A DNA stretch of 37,229 nt. Source: an uncultured Microcaldota archaeon. GTDB taxonomy: Archaea; Micrarchaeota; Micrarchaeia; Norongarragalinales; Norongarragalinaceae. This document shows positions 19,601-26,443 of this stretch, piece by piece. The translations under genes and the position numbers were made by a program. Position 1 is the first letter of the stretch. Every line of letters starts with the position of its first letter. The notes under the pieces were generated by a model. That model was given only the letters and a program-made list of their open reading frames with translations. It was not told the origin of the DNA and searched no databases. The stretch spans positions 1 through 37,229 of the forward strand of contig CAITNU010000073.1 in the NCBI GenBank assembly GCA_903893865.1. The letters run 5' to 3'.

Positions 19601-22600
19601 TCCGCAAATATTATGCCGCCGCTCGCTAAACTCAGCGTAGGCGTGTGACCAGCGAGGTTGCACGACGTGCATTGCTGCGTCGTGTTCGCGTAGTGGACGA
19701 CGCAAGTAAGCGAGAAATTGAAGGGAGTAGCGACTTCCTGCTGATTCCAAGGATTGTAGTTTCCCATCGTAAGGTAATCCCCATTCGGGTTGTCGTAAAT
19801 CGTCTTTTGATCTTTTAATTGGAATCCGCCTTGGTTTAAGTTCATGCTCGCGGTTGCAGTGAACGGCGTGGGACTGCCGACTTGCGGGTAAAAACACGTT
19901 GTTTCGGCGTAACCGTTGTTGCCGTTCCACGTCAATATTACGACGCTTGCAGTCTGTCCGTTGTCGCAATCGAACATTACTGGACTCGAATGAAACGCAA
20001 CCGGAATATCGGTGACTGAAGCGTTGAGCCTGCTTGGAAACAGTCCAACGCCAACGTTAGGCACCGCATCAAGCGTAATTTGCGCTGAACCGGTAGACGT
20101 TTTAAACGACATAACGGGGGTAACCGCGGTTCTCGAGTAGCGCGAGCAGTAGAAGTAATGATTGTAAACCTTGTTCGCCACCAGTTGGACGCGCCCGCTG
20201 TAATACGGCGGGTGGTTTAATCCGCCGCCTGTTGTGAGGTTCAAGGTAACTTCATTCCAACTGACGATTGAGTTCGTTAGCCGGTAATACGCTTTACACG
20301 CGCAGTCGCTTAATGATGCTCCGCTGCTTATATCGAGCGCGTAGCAAGATACGTTGAAGTCGACCGCAGCGGGAACGAGCGAGTTGTCGACCGGAGTCCA
20401 ATCGCGTAACGCGAGATCGCCCGGATAACTATTCACCCACGCCCACGCCTTCAAAGGCGGGTCAAAATCGTACCACTCATTGTTAATAATTTTGTATACG
20501 TGCACACTCGCGTTGTAATCAGTTGGCTGCGACGGTTCAGGATAAACACAAACAGCGTCTACGCTCGCGAAGGTAGAGCCATTGCTATACTGCTGAATGA
20601 TGCTTGGAGAAATATAACGCACGTAGTAATTGGTGGCGGTGTCGTTCGTGCAAAAAAACACTGCAACGTAGTCCATAGTCGGGTCCAGTTCGTAGACCGA
20701 AGCTATTAGGTCGGAAGAGAACTCGCCGTAACCGAATGATGGCACCGCGGTTAACGTGACGTTCGGCGGGCTCACGACGGTAACGTTCGGGCTCACAAGC
20801 GAACCCATTTTAGTGTAGTTGCTGGCGTTAACGTAACTGTAATTGCAGTATGTGTTAGTCGGGAATACGCCGAGGCTATTCGTGGAAACGTTGAATTGCA
20901 CAACCCACGATTCGTTTAAAATTATTAAGGGGTGAGAGCACTTTAGAGTCTTTCCGACAGCGTTATAGCTGCAGTCAGACGGCACGGGACCATTGAACTG
21001 CATGTTCGTTGGAATCGCGTCGACTATTTGGGCGTTAGTCGCCACGACGTTGTTTAACTCTATAGAAATGTTAGCGAATATTGCTGCGAGTTGCGCTGCA
21101 TTCGTAGTATTATAGTATCTGCCGCCAGTGTTGTTAGCGATTTGCCGCAATAAAGTCTGATTAACAGAAGCGCTGAAACCAATAACATAGATTGGAACAC
21201 GTGCGGCGGCAGCAGTGAGCGACGCGCTTAACGCGTAAGCGGTCGCGTAAGTTTCGTTTCCGATATCGCAGCTCGTCGAGCCTTGGGCTTGCGGACAATT
21301 TGGTTTACCGTCCGTAAACAAAATAATAAAAGGCAGTCGCTGTGGGCGAGTCGATTGCAGGATGTGGTTTAAAGAGTAAAGGATTCCATCGCCGATGTTC
21401 GTGCCCGGTCGGGTGGAAATAAGGGAAGCTATTGAATTATTTACTTCTGCTTGGTTACTAGTCAGTTGTCTATTGAGGATTGCGGTGCCACCGAAAGACA
21501 CTAGGCCAACGCGGTCGTACGAGGGATTGCTTGCATTTACAAAAGTGTAGCCCGCGTTCCTGAGATCAGCTAAGTAATCATCCATAGATTCAGAAACATC
21601 AAAGGAGAGCATGACGTCTAGGAGATTTCTATAAGATCGAGGGTCGCCAGCGCCGGTTAAGTTTATTGTCAAGGTAACGTTCTGTCCTTGGTAAACGCGG
21701 CTAGGCGAAGCCGTCTTGTTCGCGTCAAGATAAGAGCCGTTCGACGCCAGTCCACCCGCGTATTGCGATATGATAACTTCGCGATACAAAGGAATGTTCG
21801 TGTAATAGCCTATATTAGTCCATTTCACCACGTGCGTGTGTATGCTATCAGAAACGTTCGTATTACCATTACTACCACAGTGGGATACGGTACTGCTTGA
21901 TGCAGGGGTAGTAGCTCGCACCTCGTCATGAGTGTGAGAGTCGGAGCCGCCGGCCAGAGGCAGGTAAGTGTCGCTACCTCGCAAAAATCTGTTGTAAAAC
22001 GGGGCGCCGTCATAAGTGGACCTGGGAACCCAAGCATTAGGATTAGTAGGATAATCGGTAAACATCGCGAACATGCCTATTGGAATATCGCCACTACTTG
22101 AAAGCTTTGCAAAAGTGACGTTAGTGTACAGCGGTAAGTTGCTACTCGGCAGCGTAGTCGCGCGCACATAGTCAGTGTCGTGGAGATGCGAATCAGAAGC
22201 TCTGCCTAAACCCGAACCGCTTGTAGAAACAACGCCTACTACGTCACGTGAGAAGCTAGCGTCTAGAGTGTGGGAATGAGTTTCTGAACCGCCAGTACTG
22301 CCCGCGTCGCTTCCGCCCATAACAAAAAACCCGTTGTTTTGCTGCGAGTAAGCAGTCCAACCGTCTGGAATGCTTTCAAACATTGCGATTACACCAGCTG
22401 GAAGCGGGGTAGTAGTAGGTATTCCAGGCTTGTACATAATTAATTTTAGCTTACGGTAAGGAGGATTGTCGCCAGCTGAAGAAAAAGTTCCGGAAAGACT
22501 AGCATGAGTATGAGCACCAGAAGCGGTGTTAGCTAGGTAGCCGGACTCACACGGATTGGTCGCGCTTGGGCCAGACATTGAAACACTGAAAGTGTGAGTG

Positions 22601-23019
22601 TGACCTAAAGATAAGTCGGTACCGTGAACATTGTTTATGCTAGTTCCACCGCGAGGAAAAAGATTATAAAACGGATCACCCCGATTACAAGAAATACACT
22701 CCCAGTCATTACCTAAAAGCCCGACATCGCCATCGTAAAAAAATATCATGCAAGGCTGATTTTGACAGTCAGAGATTGACGTGAAGCTGAGTTCGCTCGG
22801 CGTCTTCAACAAATCGGCTTTGCCTGCAACGGGAAGACTGACTTCCGCATTACTGATGACCGCACCGCCAGCGGCGTTGCTGGCTGGCGTTAAAAACCTG
22901 TTCGCCGCAACGAGCGCGAGCACAATCAGGAGAACGAAAAAAAGTTTTTGAAAGTTTTTGAAGGCGCCGCCGCGCAAAACTCGCGAAGTTTTTGAACCCA
23001 AAACTTTTGTTTCACTCAT
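16657..23019 (-). CDS. Giant multidomain surface protein (2120 aa): three tail-fibre-like HxH repeats, VWA, Ig-like/Cys repeats, beta-helix, C-terminal anchor
   Basis: Signal/TM NFQKLFFVLLIVLALVAANRF; six HxH motifs in three repeats (21760-22758); VWA MIDAS DVSES...GTNIGDG...LFTDGKPN (about 21040-21630); beta-helix about 17850-18560; C-term LPNPPSRFPDLPLVLVVLAALGIFVYLARYNKKKKQAR. Confidence 0.85.
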   Translation of the reverse strand: MSETKVLGSKTSRVLRGGAFKNFQKLFFVLLIVLALVAANRFLTPASNAAGGAVISNAEVSLPVAGKADLLKTPSELSFTSISDCQNQPCMIFFYDGDVGLLGNDWECISCNRGDPFYNLFPRGGTSINNVHGTDLSLGHTHTFSVSMSGPSATNPCESGYLANTASGAHTHASLSGTFSSAGDNPPYRKLKLIMYKPGIPTTTPLPAGVIAMFESIPDGWTAYSQQNNGFFVMGGSDAGSTGGSETHSHTLDASFSRDVVGVVSTSGSGLGRASDSHLHDTDYVRATTLPSSNLPLYTNVTFAKLSSSGDIPIGMFAMFTDYPTNPNAWVPRSTYDGAPFYNRFLRGSDTYLPLAGGSDSHTHDEVRATTPASSSTVSHCGSNGNTNVSDSIHTHVVKWTNIGYYTNIPLYREVIISQYAGGLASNGSYLDANKTASPSRVYQGQNVTLTINLTGAGDPRSYRNLLDVMLSFDVSESMDDYLADLRNAGYTFVNASNPSYDRVGLVSFGGTAILNRQLTSNQAEVNNSIASLISTRPGTNIGDGILYSLNHILQSTRPQRLPFIILFTDGKPNCPQAQGSTSCDIGNETYATAYALSASLTAAAARVPIYVIGFSASVNQTLLRQIANNTGGRYYNTTNAAQLAAIFANISIELNNVVATNAQIVDAIPTNMQFNGPVPSDCSYNAVGKTLKCSHPLIILNESWVVQFNVSTNSLGVFPTNTYCNYSYVNASNYTKMGSLVSPNVTVVSPPNVTLTAVPSFGYGEFSSDLIASVYELDPTMDYVAVFFCTNDTATNYYVRYISPSIIQQYSNGSTFASVDAVCVYPEPSQPTDYNASVHVYKIINNEWYDFDPPLKAWAWVNSYPGDLALRDWTPVDNSLVPAAVDFNVSCYALDISSGASLSDCACKAYYRLTNSIVSWNEVTLNLTTGGGLNHPPYYSGRVQLVANKVYNHYFYCSRYSRTAVTPVMSFKTSTGSAQITLDAVPNVGVGLFPSRLNASVTDIPVAFHSSPVMFDCDNGQTASVVILTWNGNNGYAETTCFYPQVGSPTPFTATASMNLNQGGFQLKDQKTIYDNPNGDYLTMGNYNPWNQQEVATPFNFSLTCVVHYANTTQQCTSCNLAGHTPTLSLASGGIIFADIQPGSSFTFGSNSVRVSDPRVDVTADFSDPDKEWVTDGSVKPFYQFMFRISTDGLTYHDYDVPPEFIEGPNVEGGVSGGGIVIKGIEEAPESKSLSFEDGVMRVAVTKVPDALSKLGFDLKELAKNENAQLELVFYAKYKENVLDSFVTEDVLPYFGGGQPTIVPTPTPPYNSPPCNCKAYYAKAVEFSPGISPQTWYSIPLPRTTGNVYKAPAPTAPPLDLGNYSVHYNCSYGQYAYHDSSMSSFQVVRDAPNVEIYAYPPEGYIFQSNITATFSGMSSPPTEVKMSCGEKWPEVTILPPGYVNTLPCSYGPEDGEVMYHPSVFGIAPNGKKLSANTTVTLHKLVENCNPPASSATNANWTIPFGAMQYCRDRTIPMPSDGNVNIAGILIFSNVTLQMMPTVDGSSKIFVDTTGTFTVKNLNPSVPQHSVIQSGSCVGGCQAPAYLFQVYGKIDFENNDVSSVGYDAAPSGQARGIYLQGANAVFTNNTISNTPNGLILQGVNNAQIEGNTITVKRPAGAANPAHALYLTDSSTNNQIKLNKFIYPDDQSLGVAFDSSSQNKLTSNVFDETSGNNKAVYGEHYSLSNIVLDSGIPQNVHDKAHIVTDAESTVTREWYHNVHVKYRDDVDVPNAAVEIMPAQSYSNPAPIPPSGAPIFHGTNFTANTNATGFTPVNETIQYDQKTNVDNEVLYNKYNVTACVNRPDGRICSSLLTDITSSTTTEITIDALHNYGCEITLDPQNLYPPVLTNTMSVTFDPNGNYAGKEGTYTCARGVGNWLQFRVPSNLIFEAPCQYPGEVGSYTADVEIPLQVGQFPASCTAETRVGPEPTYFPSEVSFLSAVCPTSLVLGNTTNVTGYLVVKGEPKCLGLDSDNGWTFTITNPDPQATPTVLTTPDSCDYVGYNVFKVDTPIQGTYKVDLTAHTGAAPGVGDLSSSCTFNVLPNPPSRFPDLPLVLVVLAALGIFVYLARYNKKKKQAR

Positions 23020-23160
23020 TAGCCTCGCCTCCCAAATACCGAAATAAAACTTTAATAAAACTTTTAGTAACGCGATTGCTCAAAGCGGTTCGAAAAGCCT
23101 TTTCCCAACCCTAGAAAAAAGGAGTTCGACGAGAAAACCACGAACACAATATGCTCTAAT

Positions 23161-23171
23161 TATATTTAAAT
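23161..23171 (-). promoter_or_regulatory. Putative TATA box for the 2120-aa gene
   Basis: Minus strand ATTTAAATATA inside a segment conserved with the upstream region of the 971-aa gene. Confidence 0.6.
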
Positions 23172-23307
23172 AAGTGCCGTCGCGCCATTCGAGATAAAAA
23201 CAAAAGAAAAAAAGCGAAAAACGAAAAAAAGCGAAGAAAAAAGCGCGGAAAAAAGCGAGCCTCGAATACGCGCGTTGTCAACGCTTTTTCGTTTTTCGAC
23301 ACATCAC

Positions 23308-26223
23308 TTATTTTTTCTTTTTGTTGTAGCGCGCCAAGTAAACAAAAACTCCTAATGCCGCGAGCACCACGACGATTAACGGCACGTCCGGGAATTGCGA
23401 GGGCGGGTTAGGCAAAACGGTGAAAGAACAAGATGAAGACAAGGAGATAATTTCTGGAAGCAGAGGATCGTTTGGATAAGCCACTAAATCAACCGTGTAA
23501 CGCCCTTTGTCCGGAGTGCCAACAATGAAAACATTGTTTCCACCAACGCAGCCCGATTGGGGAACAATTCCCAATATGCTAATAGTGGAATTCGGGTAAG
23601 TTAAATTGAACTGCCAGTTGTCAATGTTTGGTGGAATCAGGCAAGTAGGCGTCCCGTTAACTACGAGGAAACCGGTTACGTTCGTGCTCGAGCCGAGCAC
23701 GAGGCTCGTCGGGCAAACCGCGCTCAAGAAAGAAACGCCCGGAGGGTAAGACGGCGGTGTAGGCGGCGTGGGAGTTGGATTGTCGGTGACGGACGCGTTC
23801 GCGGAAAGCGCTTCACCGTTCGGCCCGACGGCTGAAACTCTGGTTTGATACGTTCTTGTTGAGGTAACGTTGGGATACGTGCAATTCTCTGTGTAAACGA
23901 AAGCCGACACTTGCAACATTGGTATCGTTTGCAGCGGGTTTTCCAGGCAGTCGAGGAGAACGTTGTTTGGTGAAATCGTCATATTCGAAAAAGTCGCAGT
24001 AAGGTTGCTTCTGAATATCCCAGTGCCTGTGCTTGGATTAGCGGTGAGTACAACTAGCGGCACCGGGCCGCCGTAAGTGTTGAAAAACCACGTGGGAGTC
24101 TGCACCGACAACGGGCGCCTCGAACAATTGAAGTACTCGTAAAACGTTGCTATCGGCAGGTTCTGGACTGTCTCGTGGTAATACGGTTCGCCACCGCTCG
24201 CGCCGCCGATCGAGTAAGCCAGCCGCAAGTGAACGGGATTTGGTGTCGTGTTGCTGCCGCTCCAGTAATAAGCCCAACAATCGCAATCCGCCAACGCTTT
24301 GCTGTCGTTTATTTCATCCGAGTAGCAAGTCGCCTTGAATTCAACTGACGAAGCGGGAACGAGAGCGCCGTTAACAGGCGCGGCATCGCGAATGCCTAAG
24401 GAGCGCGGGTAATCGCTTATCCACGTTTCATCGTAAACGTGGTTTGGCCCGCCGGGTCCGTTCGGACCGTACGATACGTTAACATTGGCTTTGTAGTCCT
24501 GGTTGGGCGGTTCTGCGACGAGCGGGTACGAGCAATTAAACGAAGCGTTCGCGAGCGTCTCGCCACCCCAGACTTGAGGGGAACTGACTTGAAACGGCGT
24601 TTGGCCGGATTGCCCGTTACCGCAATCGAATTCAGCGCGATACGAGCCTTCCGGCAAATCGTAAAACGAAGCATTTAACACGGAGTCAAACGGCCCGTAC
24701 CCCCACGACGGCTGGGCGACTAAAAGCGCGCGCGGCCTCGCGACGTAAACTATGGGGCTCAGCAGCGAACCGCTTTGCTGCGAGCCGTTTGCTGCAATGT
24801 AAGAATAAGCGCATTGCGCGTTAGTCGGAATGCGTCCGTGGCTTTCGGTCGAAACGTTGAACGAAATCAGCCACGACTCGCCCAAGGCTATCGAACCGCG
24901 AAAACACTTGAGCTTCTTGCTCGCAGCTTCGTAATCGCACTCGTGCGGCCACTCGTACGGCACCGGGCCTTGGAAGTCCACGTTAGCCGGAATTACGTCG
25001 ACTACGCTGATTCGCGTAGCCGCGCTGTTGAGTAATTCGACGGAAATGTTAAGGAATATTGCTGCGAGTTGCGCTGCGTTCGTCGTGTTATAGTATTTTC
25101 CTCCGCCGATGGCCGCGACTTGCCGGAGGAACGTCTCGTTCAAGTTGACGCCGTCGACGCCTAAGCCAATCACGTAAATCGACTGGTTTGCGTTTGCGGC
25201 AGCGCTCGCAGCGGCAATCACGTATGCGTAAGACTCGGGAGTCGGGTTGCCTTGGGGGTCGCCGTAAGGAACGTTCGGCATGCCGTCCGTCAGTAAGACA
25301 ATAACTTTCAAGGCGGAAGGGCGGCCGCGAATGCTCGCGAGTTCATTCGACGAAGCGTTTATAGCGTCGCCGATGTCCGTCAAGCCGTTAACGTACTGGT
25401 TGAGGCTTTCCAGCGAGTTGTTCACTTGCCAAAAGTTGTCCGTCAACTGGTTGTTGAGGTACGCGCTTTCGTTGAAAGAAACCAGTCCGACCTTGTCGAT
25501 CGACGAATTCAGGCTTTCTACAAAGACTTGCCCAGCGAATGTGGCGTTACGGAGTTTTGGTCCATTCATGGTGCCGGAAATATCGAGCGTCAGCATGCTG
25601 TCCAAATACCTCCTAACGGATGACGGAATGCCTGTGCCCGTAAAGTTTATCGCAACGGTGATGTTCTGCCCGATCAACACCCAGAGCGGCGAAGCCGCCT
25701 TCGACGCGTTCAAATAACGGTTGACTGGCGGAGTTGGCGAGGGACTCGGCGAAGGCAAAACGCTGGGCGACGGCAACGGCGAGGGACTCGGCGATGGAGT
25801 GCTAGTGACCGTGAAACTGAATTGAGGCGTGCCGCCGGAGGTTGTTCCGTAAAAGCACAGGTAGCCGACGTTGTAATTTCCGGGAGTGAGCGTCATCGGG
25901 TTGCTTCGGTAAACGTGGTCGGTCCTGAGGTATAACGTTACTTGCTTCGTGGTTCCGCCTCCGCTTGGCGCGTGCAACGCTTGACACTGGCATATAAGCG
26001 ACTCGTAAAACTGTCCGCCGTGGCTCCCGTCTTGAACGAAGCACCTGACTTCGAAAACGAACGGGTTCGAAACCACCGCGCCCGAATCGGGAAACCAATT
26101 CCGAGGTTCCACGGTTACGGCGTTAGCTAAAACCGAGAAGGAAAAAATCACGAGCAGCGCGATAAAACCTTTTTCGAGTACTCCGCGCGACGCGCTAGAA
26201 TCCAAAAATTTTGTTTCACTCAT
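23308..26223 (-). CDS. VWA-domain surface protein with Ig-like/Cys repeats and C-terminal anchor (971 aa)
   Basis: MSETKFLDSSASRGVLEKGFIALLVIFSFSVLANA signal; (PS)n linker; VWA LTLDISGTM...GLTDIGDAI...VLLTDGMPN; C-term FTVLPNPPSQFPDVPLIVVVLAALGVFVYLARYNKKKK. Confidence 0.85.
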   Translation of the reverse strand: MSETKFLDSSASRGVLEKGFIALLVIFSFSVLANAVTVEPRNWFPDSGAVVSNPFVFEVRCFVQDGSHGGQFYESLICQCQALHAPSGGGTTKQVTLYLRTDHVYRSNPMTLTPGNYNVGYLCFYGTTSGGTPQFSFTVTSTPSPSPSPLPSPSVLPSPSPSPTPPVNRYLNASKAASPLWVLIGQNITVAINFTGTGIPSSVRRYLDSMLTLDISGTMNGPKLRNATFAGQVFVESLNSSIDKVGLVSFNESAYLNNQLTDNFWQVNNSLESLNQYVNGLTDIGDAINASSNELASIRGRPSALKVIVLLTDGMPNVPYGDPQGNPTPESYAYVIAAASAAANANQSIYVIGLGVDGVNLNETFLRQVAAIGGGKYYNTTNAAQLAAIFLNISVELLNSAATRISVVDVIPANVDFQGPVPYEWPHECDYEAASKKLKCFRGSIALGESWLISFNVSTESHGRIPTNAQCAYSYIAANGSQQSGSLLSPIVYVARPRALLVAQPSWGYGPFDSVLNASFYDLPEGSYRAEFDCGNGQSGQTPFQVSSPQVWGGETLANASFNCSYPLVAEPPNQDYKANVNVSYGPNGPGGPNHVYDETWISDYPRSLGIRDAAPVNGALVPASSVEFKATCYSDEINDSKALADCDCWAYYWSGSNTTPNPVHLRLAYSIGGASGGEPYYHETVQNLPIATFYEYFNCSRRPLSVQTPTWFFNTYGGPVPLVVLTANPSTGTGIFRSNLTATFSNMTISPNNVLLDCLENPLQTIPMLQVSAFVYTENCTYPNVTSTRTYQTRVSAVGPNGEALSANASVTDNPTPTPPTPPSYPPGVSFLSAVCPTSLVLGSSTNVTGFLVVNGTPTCLIPPNIDNWQFNLTYPNSTISILGIVPQSGCVGGNNVFIVGTPDKGRYTVDLVAYPNDPLLPEIISLSSSCSFTVLPNPPSQFPDVPLIVVVLAALGVFVYLARYNKKKK
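25733..25803 (-). repeat. Low-complexity Pro/Ser linker coding repeat
   Basis: Encodes TPSPSPSPLPSPSVLPSPSPSPTPPVN. Confidence 0.8.
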
Positions 26224-26364
26224 ATGCTTCCCCTCAAATTAAATCGCTTGCGACGCGATTGCTCGAAAAAAGCGGTTCGAAAACCGGTTCGAAAAACCCT
26301 TCCCCGTTCCAACCAGCGAAAAACGAAAAAACGACGGTAAAACCACGAAGACAATATGCGCTAG

Positions 26365-26376
26365 TAATATTTAAAC
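26365..26376 (-). promoter_or_regulatory. Putative TATA box for the 971-aa gene
   Basis: Minus strand GTTTAAATATTA in a segment homologous to 23130-23180. Confidence 0.6.
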
Positions 26377-26443
26377 AAGTGCGGACGAGAGAAAAAAAAG
26401 GAAAAAAGCGCGCGCTTTCAACGCTTTTCTTTTTTCAACGCGC

